Source: Stictocephala bisonia (lineage: Eukaryota; Arthropoda; Insecta; Hemiptera; Membracidae). From it: 64,000 bases of DNA. Positions 14,207 to 25,715 of this stretch are shown piece after piece. A program made the position numbers and the translations under genes. Location: contig JAQJVL010000005.1 of the NCBI GenBank assembly GCA_035578905.1, forward strand, positions 5,524,480-5,588,479. The letters run 5' to 3'. Numbering within the stretch: the first letter of the stretch is position 1; each line of letters starts with the position of its first letter. Below the pieces are notes generated by a model. It ran no database searches and was not told the origin of the DNA. It saw only the letters and a list, made by a program, of their open reading frames with translations.

Positions 14207-15330
14207 TTCAATGTATCCACCATAGACTTCTCGCCTATGTGATAACATTTCTGGATGGATTTGGATTTATGTAATGAATACTGAGAACACAAAGATGACA
14301 TTACCACAACCTGCATGAATGTGAATTTAAAAGTATACATACTATATGTACTGTGTATGTATATACATGGATATACATTTTACGCCGAAGAACTTTTATA
14401 AAAATGTTATAATATTAATATACCTAAATTTAAAAGAATATAACAGAATAAAACATTTTAGATTTAATTCAAACAAGTGTCAATGTATGTGTGACATAAT
14501 AAACGACATAGATAACATTTTAGAAATAAAGGGAAAAATAATACTGTATTTTAAAAACTAATAAACTATAAAAACAAACTTTACTGGCCGTAACTTCATA
14601 ACAAATTGCAGTTTTGCAAAACTTACCTTTGACTACAATTAATTCACGTTGGATCTGCCTGCGAGTCATGTTGTAAAAGAATAAAGCCTATATACAACTC
14701 CTAAACGAGCTTTCAGCGAATTTCCGCTTACACAAGTTTTACTGCTTGTCCGTTAGTTGAAGCGTCGCATACAATCATCGGAAAGCCGTTACCGACTTAT
14801 CATAATTAGTTTGTAGTGCCTAGTCGTGCCTAGGAATATCCTTCCAGAAGAGTCAAGAGAGTTTTATCTTCTTTTTTATTTCCTTTTGTGGCTTCAGAAA
14901 TAAAACAATGTTGTGGCATGCCCCTTCGATTCACACGTGTCATGTGTTCATTATTCGACTTAAGATGATATTGTTCAAACATTTCAGATCACAACGTAGT
15001 CATTAATACGCGTGTTTGACTGTCAATAGGCACTGCAAGTCGGCTATACATGTTCGGTTTATATTTGTATCTGCAATCACTTAGCCGGCATGAACAACTG
15101 TGGACGATAAAGACATATCATTATGGTAGGCATATATTAAGGTATATTTAAAAAAAATGATTCTTGGAAATAAATAATGAATTTCATTTCCTTTAAAAGT
15201 ATGTATTATATTTTTTACAATTTGTAACCTAATTTGATGATGCAATTACAGAAGAAAATCCATTAATTTAAACTTTAAATGTGTTGCATTATTAATTATT
15301 AGTATTAAATTAAACTATTATTAGTACCAC
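14207..15330. other. AT-rich unique spacer
   Basis: Open frames of 60-70 codons at 14137-14340 (minus) and 14346-14561 (plus) are composition-driven and contain no recognisable domain. No tRNA, TIR or transposon protein was found. Confidence 0.6.
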
Positions 15331-17928
15331 TGTGCGTACCCATACACGCAGAGTGGTACTGGGTAGGGTGGGTGGGCTGTATTACCGTGCGTGTATAGGT
15401 GTGTCAGTACCACTGAGCACGCATAGATGGGTCAGCACCAATGTGCGTGTATGGGTGGGTGGGTGGGCTGTATTACCGTGCGTTTATAGGTGTGTCAGTA
15501 CCACTGAGCATGCATGGGTGGGTCAGTACCACTGTGCGTGTATGAGTGGGTTAGTACCACTGTGCGTGTATGGGAGGGTCAGTACTTCTGTGCGTGTATG
15601 GGTGTGTCAGTAGCACTGTGCGTGTAGGGGTGGGTCAGTACCACTTTGCGTGTAAGGGTGGGTCAGTACCACTTTGCGTGTATGGGTGGGTCAGTACCAC
15701 TGTGCTTGTATGGGTGGGTCAGTACTACTGTGCGTGTATGGGTGGGTTAGTACCACTGCGCGTGTATGGGTGTGTCAGTAGCACTGTGCGCGCATGGGTG
15801 GGTTAGTACCACTGTGCGTGTATGGGTGTGTCAGTAGCACTGTGCGTGTATGGGTGTGTCAGTAGCACTGTGCGTGTATGGGTGTGTCAGTAGCACTGTG
15901 CGTGTATGGGTGGGTCAGTAGCACTGTGCGTGTAGGGGTGGGTCAGTACCACTTTGCGTGTAAGGGTGGGTCAGTACCACTTTGCGTGTATGGGTGGGTC
16001 AGTAACACTGCGCGTGTATGGGTGTGTCAGTAGCACTGTGCGCGCATGGGTGGGTTAGTACCACTGTGCGTGTATGGGTGTGTCAGTAGCACTGTGCGTG
16101 TATGGGTGTGTCAGTAGCACTGTGCGTGTATGGGTGGGTTAGTACCACTGTGCGTGTATGGGTGTGTCAGTAGCACTGTGCGTGTATGGGTGTGTCAGTA
16201 GCACTGTGCGTGTATGGGTGTGTCAGTAGCACTGTGCGTGTATGGGTGGGTCAGTAGCACTGTGCGTGTAAGGGTGGGTCAGTACCACTTTGCGTGTATG
16301 GGTGTGTCAGTAGCACTGTGCGTGTATGGGTGTGTCAGTAGCACTGTGCGTGTATGGGTGTGTCAGTAGCACTGTGCGTGTATGGGTGGGTCAGTAGCAC
16401 TCTGCGTGTAGGGGTGGGTCAGTACCACTTTGCGTGTAAGGGTGGGTCAGTACCACTTTGCGTGTATGGGTGGGTCAGTACCACTGTGCGTGTATGGGTG
16501 TGTCAGTAGCACTGTGCGTGTATGGGTGGGTTAGTACCACTGTGCGTGTATGGGTGTGTCAGTAGCACTGTGCGTGTATGGGTGTGTCAGTAGCACTGTG
16601 CGTGTATGGGTGGGTCAGTAGCACTGTGCGTGTAGGGGTGGGTCAGTACCACTTTGCGTGTAAGGGTGGGTCAGTACCACTTTGCGTGTATGGGTGTGTC
16701 AGTAGCACTGTGCGTGTATGGGTGTGTCAGTACCACTGCGCGTGTATGGGTGTGTCAGTAGCACTGTGCGCGCATGGGTGGGTTAGTACCACTGTGCGTG
16801 TATGGGTGTGTCAGTAGCACTGTGCGTGTATGGGTGTGTCAGTAGCACTGTGCGTGTATGGGTGTGTCAGTAGCACTGTGCGTGTATGGGTGGGTCAGTA
16901 GTACTGTGCGTGTATGGGTGGGTCAGTACCACTTTGCGTGTATGGGTGTGTCAGTAGCACTGTGCGTGTATGGGTGTGTCAGTAGCACTGTGCGTGTATG
17001 GGTGTGTCAGTAGCACTGTGCGTGTATGGGTGGGTCAGTAGCACTGTGCGTGTATGGGTGTGTCAGTAGCACTGTGCGTGTATGGGTGTGTCAGTAGCAC
17101 TGTGCGTGTATGGGTGGTTCAGTAGCACTGTGCGTGTATGGGTGTGTCAGTAGCACTGTGCGTGTATGGGTGGGTCAGTAGCACTGTGCGTGTATGGGTG
17201 TGTCAGTAGCACTCTGCGTGTATGGGTGTGTCAGTAGCACTGTGCGTGTATGGGTGGGTCAGTAGCACTGTGCGTGTATGGGTGTGTCAGTAGCACTGTG
17301 CGTGTATGGGTCGGTCAGTAGCACTGTGCGTGTATGGGTGTGTCAGTAGCACTGTGCGTGTATGGGTGTGTCAGTAGCACTGTGCGTGTATGGGTGTGTC
17401 AGTAGCACTGTGCGTGTATGGGTGTGTCAGTAGCACTGTGCGTGTATGGGTGTGTCAGTAGCACTGTGCGTGTATGGGTGTGTCAGTAGCACTGTGCGTG
17501 TATGGGTGGGTCAGTAGCACTGTGCGTGTATGGGTGTGTCAGTAGCACTGTGCGTGTATGGGTGTGTCAGTAGCACTGTGCGTGTATGGGTGTGTCAGTA
17601 GCACTGTGCGTGTATGGGTGGGTCAGTAGCACTGTGCGTGTATGGGTGTGTCAGTAGCACTGTGCGTGTATGGGTGTGTCAGTAGCACTGTGCGTGTATG
17701 GGTGTGTCAGTAGCACTGTGCGTGTATGGGTGTGTCAGTAGCACTGTGCGTGTATGGGTGTGTCAGTAGCACTGTGCGTGTATGGGTGTGTCAGTAGCAC
17801 TGTGCGTGTATGGGTGTGTCAGTAGCACTGTGCGTGTATGGGTGGGTCAGTAGCACTGTGCGTGTATGGGTGTGTCAGTAGCACTCTGCGTGTATGGGTG
17901 TGTCAGTAGCACTCTGCGTGTATGGGTA
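15331..17928 (+). repeat. 28-bp GT-rich satellite array, about 93 copies
   Basis: Head-to-tail unit of 28 bp, GTGCGTGTATGGGTGTGTCA followed by GTAGCACT on the plus strand. Polymorphic sites include GGGTGGG against GGGTGTG, GTAGCACT against GTACCACT, and TATGGG against TAGGGG or TAAGGG. From about 16,900 onward it is very homogeneous. The left edge (15340-15510) holds older, longer units of about 35-36 bp containing GGGTGGGCTGTATTACC. The unit is related to the 36-bp unit of the array at 45.9-57.7 kb. The period is not a multiple of three, so open frames stay short. Confidence 0.96.
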
Positions 17929-18060
17929 GGAGACTTACTTTAATGGTCTATTATCTATGGGCAATAGCTATAAATACCATAAGCCTTTCATAACGGCAGT
18001 TAACAGATATAATGAGAATTTATTTATTTTAAGTGGTTCTGAAAACAAAAATATGAAAGC

Positions 18061-18710
18061 AAACATAAGTACAAGAGGCACTAATCTGTAGGTCGGTGGT
18101 TGGGTGGGGTCGACCATAACGGTGCGGGTCGCGATAGCTCACCACCCACATCCACGATGTGGGTCGATACTGTACATTGAATCGTCTTGTCAGTATATCA
18201 CATCGTACGTGCGCCTCTAAACTCTGTTATTAAGAGAGATTTGAGTTTGGCGAGCGCATAGCGAAGGACGGTATTTACAGGAGGTTATGGTTACGTTCCG
18301 GCGCGGTGCCGAGCGTGTATCGCGACGATGATGGTCGCTCCTAGACGCTAAGGCCAGTAAGTATTCACTAAATGAGCGGAAAGCTGTAATAAATAGAGTT
18401 TTAGGTATTCCGCAACACGCTGCGGCCGCTGCGGAGTGCAGTGCAGAACCGGCTCCTGACTCGGCCGCTGCAGCTTGTGGTGTTAATACCCACTGGCACC
18501 GTTACTATCAGCTAATTGAGGTGGTAAACCCGCCTCTGCATTCCTCTCATCTCTATCATCCGCCCACTCACTGTTCAGTGGCTATGTTGATTTTGGCGAA
18601 GTTGTCTTTAAAATTTAAAGAACATGAAGGCATACATAGGACACTTTTGATTTGTTTAGATGTCCACAAAAATATTTCAAAAGTCACATTTGACAATTTC
18701 GTGTGAATCC
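18061..18710 (+). other. GC- and CpG-rich block with an unassigned open stretch
   Basis: About 18061-18560 is much richer in G+C and CpG than its surroundings. A stop-free stretch runs from about 18331 to the TGA after TTTCGTG near 18706. It starts without an ATG, is alanine-rich in the middle, and becomes AT-rich at the end. No domain is recognised. It could be an exon, the 5' part of an unknown transposon, or chance. A small perfect hairpin (CCCACATC, CAC loop, GATGTGGG) lies at 18145-18163. Confidence 0.3.
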
Positions 18711-19640
18711 TCGAGTTATTCATTGGGCTACACAAACAAATAAATTTACTTATCTGTCTATTGAAAACGTAAATGCAAAACTCTTGGACGGCTCAAGTTA
18801 AAATGGATTTACTTCGTGAAATCTGATTTGATGCAAATTTGTGATTTCTTATACCACTATAACTTGGTACCGACTCTTCGGATTTTAATTTTGATTTTAA
18901 TTGCAATCTATTAATTGAACGAACTCGAACCCACTCAACACAGCCGTTCAAGAGTTATTCGTATATGTGTACAAAATGATGAAACTTCCTAATCTCCATT
19001 GGTAAGCTTCAAATCCAAAATGTTCTATAAAATCGTGGTATATAGTTTTGTTTATTACTTAAGGGACAACAAATGACAGTAAAATACTTTACAATCGGCA
19101 AACTTGTCGTTTCCAGTTCAGACGAATTCTTTAATATAAGCTTCACTATATACGTTTGTTTCTATAGATTTATTCTATGTTTTAAATGAAATTATAAGAT
19201 GGGAGTTTATGGAGTATAGATACGTATGTGTGTGACGAGATAATTATAAACGATCTGGTTTTTTTTGTATCTTAATAGAGAGCAAGATATCCAATCAGGA
19301 GACTTGTTCATACAATTACGAGAACGTCGCATTGAATTTATATTATTGTCAAGTTTGTGTGAAAACCGGCTGGTGAACTTTCTGGTGCCTTTTCCGTAGA
19401 AGGTCCGAACCCGTGAGTGAGTGGGCGGCGAGGTGGGCTAGGGAGTGCCCACTCAGAGAGGATGACGGCGGTCGCTGGACCCTCAACCTCAACTCACGGC
19501 TTCATCATTTGTATAATTACTGTGGAATAATTGTCTTAGTCTTTAACAAATACTACATTCATTAATTTACAATCATACCACATTTTTTTCTATTCTTCAA
19601 CGACAGTGGAATTTTCGCTTAGAATAAAAACGGTCCAGGT
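18711..19640. other. unique spacer
   Basis: Mostly AT-rich, with a GC-richer patch near 19360-19500 that contains an inverted pair TGAGTGGGC and GCCCACTCA. No gene recognised. Confidence 0.55.
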
Positions 19641-19726
19641 AAATCTGTTAAACCTCCCGAGATTCGAACCCGAGAAACTCTGCATTGAAGGGTCAGGGTA
19701 TCAACTAGATATATTAACCACTATTT
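19641..19726 (-). ncRNA. tRNA-like (SINE or tRNA relic) segment
   Basis: Read on the minus strand, the segment contains CTCGGGTTCGAATCTCGGGA, which matches the T-arm and internal B box of tRNA genes. The two T-stem strands, CTCGG and TCGGG, pair with G-U wobbles. The D-arm and A-box side is poorly preserved and a normal anticodon arm and acceptor stem cannot be closed. A dead tRNA gene or a tRNA-derived SINE head is more likely than an active tRNA. Confidence 0.4.
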
Positions 19727-19856
19727 TCGATCGATAATAAAAATATGGTCATGATATTAGTTTTCGTTTTACATTATTTTTAGAATAAATGGAGATTTTG
19801 CATACCCTAAATACCAAGGTATCACAATATCATAAAATAAAAACAAAAGTAATCAG

Positions 19857-20020
19857 TTTTTTTTTTTTTTTAGAACTTAGGCTTAAGTGGTCGGTGTCAT
19901 AGAATCTATATTTTCCGGTGATAACCACGTCAAGGTGCTATGTACATTATTTATAAAGTAACCAGACGTTTCGCCCATACTGTGATGTGGCATCCCCAGT
20001 GGTATCTCAGAGATTCTAGT
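19857..20020 (-). mobile_element. dispersed retroposon-like repeat, copy A, with hammerhead-like core
   Basis: On the minus strand this copy ends in a run of 14 A (T run at 19857-19870), as expected for a poly(A)-primed insertion. It is homologous to 59671-59791 on the plus strand. Shared blocks include ACTTAGGCTTAAG, GTCGGTGTCAT, TATTTTCC, CGTCAA and TGTGGCATCC. Copy A contains about 40 bp absent from copy B (near 19932-19973), which carries GGGCGAAACGTC on the minus strand, preceded by CACTGGGGATGCC. That arrangement resembles the CUGAUGA ... GAAAC core of the small hammerhead ribozymes found in Penelope-like and other retroelements, but with two changes in the first core box. Family assignment is an inference. 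Confidence 0.6.
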
Positions 20021-20047
20021 TAAAACAGATTTTTAATATTTCTCAAC

Positions 20048-20149
20048 AGTATCCTATGTGGACATTAGTGGTTTAATTGATGAGAGGACGAAATAGTCCT
20101 AACTTCGCCACGTAAATAAAGACCATTCTCATTTCATTAATTCATTTCA
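20048..20149 (+). mobile_element. 3' end of a LINE-type element (truncated copy)
   Basis: Matches the 3' terminus of the LINE at 24.8-25.1 kb: a hairpin AGGAC/GTCCT at 20085-20100, then CTAACTTCGCC, an AATAAA at 20115-20120, and a tail of CATTT-like units (CATTCTCATTTCATT, TTCATTTC). Only about 100 bp is recognisable, so this is a strongly 5'-truncated insertion or a short parasite using the same 3' end. Confidence 0.65.
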
Positions 20150-20727
20150 AGTCTAGCGGGAGGGGCGACAAAATACTTTGTTTTGGGAGGTTGGTTTAGA
20201 GTCTAGCGATTCAAAATTCGAAAGTTATGGTTTAGAAATGTATTTTAGTCATAGTAGTAGTTTGACATTAATTGGGTTAAACATTATATTACGTCATTTT
20301 TTAGAGAAGTGCCAGCAGAACGCGCATCTACAGGGTACAACTAATAAACTTTTAACTTTTCCGTTCACTGAACTCTCTCTGTGTATTTGTACTTCTTTTC
20401 CCAATGATCCTCAATTCTGACAAAAATCTACATCATGATATTTTCAGAGTATCGTGACTCACGTGCTCCTCCCTGTATGTCTGACTTGGTTCCCACTGAT
20501 TAGAGTCTGCACTCTGCAGAGGGGGCTATGTTGGTTTTAATCCCAACTAAAACAATTATTATTTTCGAACCGGACATAAGATTACGCGTATCCATACTAA
20601 ACAGTAATTTTTAAACGGATTTTCCCAAACAAATTGCATTTGATGAAGAATTAAATTGAGCGTTGGAATTGCTTTGCGAATTCCTAATTAGTTTGATAAA
20701 AAAAAGTATAAAAATATTTAGGTTGTA
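20150..20727. other. unique spacer
   Basis: An 80-codon open stretch at 20178-20420 has no recognisable domain and is not called. No RNA gene seen. Confidence 0.5.
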
Positions 20728-20771
20728 GTTTTTATTTTCACCTACTTTTTCAAGTAGGTAAAAATAAAAAC
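20728..20771. repeat. 20-bp foldback hairpin
   Basis: Arms of 20 bp (20728-20747 and 20752-20771) match at 19 positions around a 4-nt loop. The inner arm is ACCTACTT/AAGTAGGT and the outer part is T-rich/A-rich. It lies in T-rich DNA upstream of the LINE, so it may be a terminal foldback, a small MITE remnant or an RNA stem. Confidence 0.7.
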
Positions 20772-20949
20772 CCAAGGTATGTATTCAAAATATCAAAAGC
20801 AAACCCAGTGCGCATTATGACAACGTTTATAATGTTTTCATATTCATGAGAACACCTCATACACAACTTTTGGTCAATAAATAACGATAAATTTTGTTAA
20901 TTTTGTACAAACATTACAAAACATTATGTACAAACCGATAATTTTGTAC

Positions 20950-21330
20950 ATATTAGTTTTGCCAATTTTGTAAATTTCTGTAACGTAAAATTTGTTTTGT
21001 TTGTTCATGTAGAAGTTAGGTTTGTTTTAATTTTGTCAATTTCTAAAATTACCTTTATTTAATCTGGAAGAAGTTAACTCTGTTTAATTTGATGTAATCG
21101 TAAACCATATAACTTAAAATTTCTGTTATTTAATTTGTAGTACAGTGGTTTAGTTTAATTTTGTTAATTTCTGTAACGTATAATTTGTTTTGTTTGTTTT
21201 GTAGAAGTTAGATTTGTTCGAATTTTGTCGATTTCTTAAAATACCTTTATTTAATCTGGAAGAAGTTAGCTCTGTTTAATTTGTTGTAATCGTAAATCTT
21301 ATATATTCTTTATTTTATTTTTAGAAGTTA
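20950..21330. repeat. 193-bp tandem duplication upstream of the LINE
   Basis: Two adjacent diverged copies, with TTTCTGTAACGTA at about 20975 and again about 193 bp later. They share AATTTGTTTTGTTTGTT, GTAGAAGTTAG, CCTTTATTTAATCTGGAAG and GTAATCGTAAA. Tandem monomers upstream of a LINE frame could be its 5' UTR/promoter repeats, but the 5' boundary of the element is not visible. Confidence 0.75.
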
Positions 21331-21913
21331 ATTTTGATTCCGTTTGTTTTAAATATATAACTTTAGTTTTTCTGCAAATGTTCAATTGTTCTGATTGATA
21401 ACCCGCCAAAATATGACTGGATATTACACCAGTCTGAACCAAATCGGTTTAGTTTTTTAAATTTTGTTTATTTTAAATTCATTTAAATATCCCGTAATTT
21501 CAATCTTTCAACTTTTATTCAATTATTTAATGTATATACAGTATTAAGTTAGTATAGTTAATTATAATCTTTATGTTTGCCATTGATTGATAATACCGCA
21601 CACAACAATGACAATAATTGTAATGCATTTTATCAATTTAATATTGAATTATTTTGGCTCAATTATCAATTATGTGTTATTTAATATAAAATTGAATCCT
21701 CTTGTTTGTAAAGTTTATATAATTTCCCGCTCAGTCTATTTCTCATTGTTTTGCTGGAGTGCGGACATTAATTATGTTATGATACTGAGTATGTTAGTAA
21801 GTTATTTAGTTTGTGTGTGTGTATATATGTGTGTATGTGTGTGGTTACCGTCACCGTGCTATGCTGCTGTGGTCGCTGGCTGCTCGACAGCACGGCCGTC
21901 GGGTGACCCCGTG
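21331..21913 (+). other. T-rich leader of the LINE (5' boundary unknown)
   Basis: T-rich, with a (GT)n-like stretch at about 21807-21842. An open frame crosses it in phase with the endonuclease region, but the translation is hydrophobic low-complexity sequence and VCVCVY runs from the GT repeat, so translation probably starts later. No ORF1-type protein was found between here and the 193-bp duplication. Confidence 0.45.
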
Positions 21914-24784
21914 ATGGCGTCTCACTCTTCCTCCCCCCTGCCACCATCAACTTTGCAATCAGATCACTTCGCCAGCACCCTTGCCCCCTACTCCAGACTT
22001 CTTAAGACAGCCCATGTCAATACTCAATCTCTTCTTGGTCATATTGACGAATTTAGTTTAATTTTTGAATTTTCTTCTGTTGATATCGTTTTAATTTCCG
22101 AATCCTGGCTCAAGCCTAATATATCAGATAAAAGAGTTGATCTATCTGGATATACTCTTTATCGCAATGATCGTCTGTCTAAAGGTGGTGGAGGAGTTGC
22201 AGCTTTTGTCAAATCTAATTTACCTACTACAATACTGTACTCCTCTGACACCACCGGGTTGGGGTGACCTGAGTATATGTTTCTTGATGTTTCTGTTAAT
22301 AATATACATGTTTTAATTTCTGTTTGTTATAGGGCACCTAATCTTGGTTTTTTCGTTGAATTTGAATCCATTCTTCTTGATCTTATTATGGCTCGTTATA
22401 GTCATGTCATTGTAACTGGTGACTTTAACTCGAACCTTTTGGGCCCTGCTACTTACGATCAGACTTACTTAACAAGAATGTTTCACTCTTGTAACATGAC
22501 TATACTGCCTTTACAAACAACCCATCACACTGCTACTACGGATACATGGCTGGACGTCATGGCTGTCTCTGACCTGTCCCATGTCGTGCACCACGGTCAG
22601 CACCCTGTCCTTGGCCTGTCAAGACACGATTTAATATTTTGTGTATATCGTCTAACCACCCCTAAATGTGAACCCAAATTCATCTCGTACAGGAGACTCA
22701 ATAATATTGATTCTGATGCACTTCTGGCTGATGCACTCACAATGTCTTGGCATGATATAATCCACGCTCTTGATGTCAATACTATGGTAAACATGTTTAA
22801 TAATTTCACAATTTGTCTCCTTGATAAGCATGCTCCCTTGATCACTAAGAGGGTCACCAAGAAACCAGCCCCATGGATTAATGACTACTTACGTCAACTA
22901 CAGAGGTTAAGGGACATTGCTTTTCGTAGGGCTAAAAGAACTAAGTCATCTTGACGATTGGGCGGAGTATAAAAGACTGAGGAATAAGACTCAGCAACAA
23001 TTTCACAATGCCAAGATACGATTCTATTATAGATCTTTCTCTGGTGTCATATGTACTAAAGGCTTGTGGTCTAAGGTCAGGGAGCTAGGCATTGGTAAGA
23101 CCAATAGTGACAAACCTGTTTCCCTTGATCTTAATATCGTAAATAAATATTTCACTAACATTCAAATCGATCTGTCCAGAGCTCGTGACTTTGTCAGTGA
23201 GCTGAATGCCACTCCTCTTTGCCGCCCTCGCCATCAGTTCGTCTTCACTCAGGTGACTGAGGTTGATGTGCTTGATGCTGTGATGAGGATGACTAGCAAC
23301 GCAGTCGGCACTGATAAAATCCCTATTAAAATACTCAAACTTTTACTTCCAGCAATACTGACTGTGATTACAGCTATTTTCAATAAATCTTTAACCACAT
23401 CTACTTTTCCGTCTGAGTGGAAATCTGCTATTGTGCGCCCTCTACAAAAAGTTTCGTCACCTCAAGTTGCATCAGATTTCAGACCTATCAGTATCTTGAA
23501 GACTCGAAAGGTTAGTCCACCGTCAGATGTCATCGTTTATGGAGAGTGCTGGATTATTGTCCAATTTCCAATCTGGATTCCGTTCAAGATTCAGTACTTC
23601 CACTGCCCTTCTTAAAATTACTGACGATGTCCGCTCTGCTATTGATAAGTCCCTACTTACCATCTTGACCCTATTTGATTTCTCTAAAGCTTTCGACTGC
23701 GTTTACTATCCCCTTATTTATATAAAAATGCTCTCTGGTGGTTTTTCTGATGGTTGTATTGAATGGGTCAGGTCGTACTTGACGGACCGTCGGCAGTGTG
23801 TAAAGGCAGACAACAGAAAATCTGACTGGGAACTGGTGACTAGAGGTGTGCCCCAGGGTTCTGTGCTTGGGCCACTCTTATTCTTACTCTACATTAACGA
23901 TGTCACTACTGTTATCAATTTCTGCAAATTTCACTTATACGCTGATGACCTACAAATATATACTCACTTCACTCTGAAAGACTTGCCTACTGCCGTAACT
24001 AACATTAACTGTGATATCCAGTCTATCACAAATTGGGCTGTCAAGCATGGCTTAAAGCTCAATGAGGCCAAAACCCAAACAATATTGTTGGGCTCTACTA
24101 GACTCAACTTCTAACATTGACCTGACAAATATACCAAAACTCAAACTTAACAATACAGAATTACCGTTTTGTGACAAAGTTAAAAACCTAGGACTTATTA
24201 TGAATAAAAACTTGAACTGGACTGATCAAGTAGCTGTAATGTGTAATAGAGTGTTTGCTGCTATACACACTTTGAAAAGATTTGCCATGTTTTTCCCTCT
24301 CAATGTCAAGGTGTTGTTAGTAAAGACTCTAGTTTTCACTCACTTTAATTATTGTGATACTGTAATCAATGGCATGTCTGTTGAGCTCGCGGAAAGATTA
24401 CAGCGTGCCCAAAACTACTGTATCAGATTTATTTTCAACCTGAGGCGAAGGGATCATGTTACTCCATTTTTCTACCAATTATCCATCTTAAAGTTAAAGA
24501 ATCTTCGACAATTCCATATCCTGATATTGTTGCACAGTATTCTTCAAAACCAAATTCCTAATTATCTGTCAGAGCAATTTGTTTATCTGTCACAAGTTGG
24601 TGTGCATAGAACAAGACGTGGTGAGTCAATGTTAGCTATTCCAGTTCACCGCACCACCACTTTCAACAAATCATTTATTGTCTCCGCGTGCAGGCTCTGG
24701 AATGCTCTGCCTGATAATATCAGATCCATCGATAAGCGCACTCGGTTTGGGGCGGAGGTGAGGTGCTATCTGCTGCGGGCCTAG
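21914..24784 (+). pseudogene. non-LTR retrotransposon polyprotein (endonuclease + reverse transcriptase), broken
   Basis: The intact protein would nick target DNA and copy its own RNA. The first reasonable ATG is at 21914. The AP-like endonuclease region shows HVNTQSLLGHIDE, ISESWL, VIVTGDFNSNL and LSRHDLIF, which carry catalytic-type N, E and D/N/H positions. The reverse transcriptase starts near 23290 (GTDKIPIKIL, DFRPISIL) and shows DFSKAFDCV, GVPQGSVLGPLLFLLYINDV and the catalytic YADD at 23938-23949. A long C-terminal region follows (LQRAQNYCIRFIF, LWNALPDNI). Breaks: an in-frame TGA at 22265-22267, a frameshift near 22940, a small deletion with frame change near 23500 between SIL and LERLVHRQ, and a frameshift near 24105. 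No RNase H or ORF1 seen. The motifs fit the CR1/jockey group; the clade is not certain. It cannot make an active protein. Confidence 0.92.
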
Positions 24785-25110
24785 CGGGAGTAGTGGTTGG
24801 TGTCGCTGTGGCTTGGTGGTGGCGGTAATGATTGTGCCGAATGAATGTAGTTTTGAATAAATGTTATGAATAACTGTAGTTTTGTTTGAGATAGTCAAAA
24901 TATTTTTAAGTTTAAATATAATGTTTCACATTTTTTGACTTTATATGTTTTACTTCGTACATTGCAATTTCTATTTTGTATTTCCTTGTAAATTGTTATT
25001 TATATTTGAAAATATCTTATTATGTATGATGAGGTTAAGTGGTAGAGAGGGCTTTGCAGGCCTAACTTCACCTCTTGAATATAAATAAAGACGTTTTTCA
25101 TTCCATTCCA
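24785..25110 (+). mobile_element. LINE 3' UTR with terminal hairpin and poly(A) signal
   Basis: Follows the stop codon of the broken polyprotein. It ends with an imperfect hairpin AGGGC/GGCCT at 25048-25063, CTAACTTCACC, an AATAAA at 25084-25089, and then CATTCCATTCC leading into the TTTCA microsatellite. Two other loci in the window (20.09 and 37.78 kb) share this terminal arrangement. Confidence 0.8.
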
Positions 25111-25535
25111 TTTCATTTCATTTCATTTCATTTCATTTCATTTCATTTCATTTCATTTCATTTCATTTCATTTCATTTCATTTCATTTCATTTCATTTCA
25201 TTTCATTTCATTTCATTTCATTTCATTTCATTTCATTTCATTTCATTTCATTTCATTTCATTTCATTTCATTTCATTTCATTTCATTTCATTTCATTTCA
25301 TTTCATTTCATTTCATTTCATTTCATTTCATTTCATTTCATTTCATTTCATTTCATTTCATTTCATTTCATTTCATTTCATTTCATTTCATTTCATTTCA
25401 TTTCATTTCATTTCATTTCATTTCATTTCATTTCATTTCATTTCATTTCATTTCATTTCATTTCATTTCATTTCATTTCATTTCATTTCATTTCATTTCA
25501 TTTCATTTCATTTCATTTCATTTCATTTCATTTCA
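25111..25535 (+). repeat. TTTCA microsatellite, 85 perfect units
   Basis: An uninterrupted pentanucleotide repeat 425 bp long, attached directly to the LINE 3' end. No substitution is visible in any of the 85 units, which points to recent expansion or strong homogenisation. The open frame across it (period-5 residues FHFIS) is a by-product. Confidence 0.98.
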
Positions 25536-25715
25536 TAAAATATGGATTCGCAAATAACATTGTTTTTAAGGGATTGAAACCAACATGGCCGACAGCCTCT
25601 GTAGACTCTTAAGGCAAGGGCTTTACCCTGTCTCTGTCTGCTGGAATCCAGGTAAGACGTAATTCCTGGCTAACTCCAGGCAAGCAAGACACTGCGTGTG
25701 TCCCTTTACCGTGAA

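Noticed and set aside
10003..18000. CRISPR-like arrays of short repeats
   Set aside because: Repeats are contiguous without unique spacers, there are no cas genes, and the window is eukaryotic.
25075..25557. 160-codon frame of FHFIS repeats
   Set aside because: Translation of the TTTCA microsatellite.
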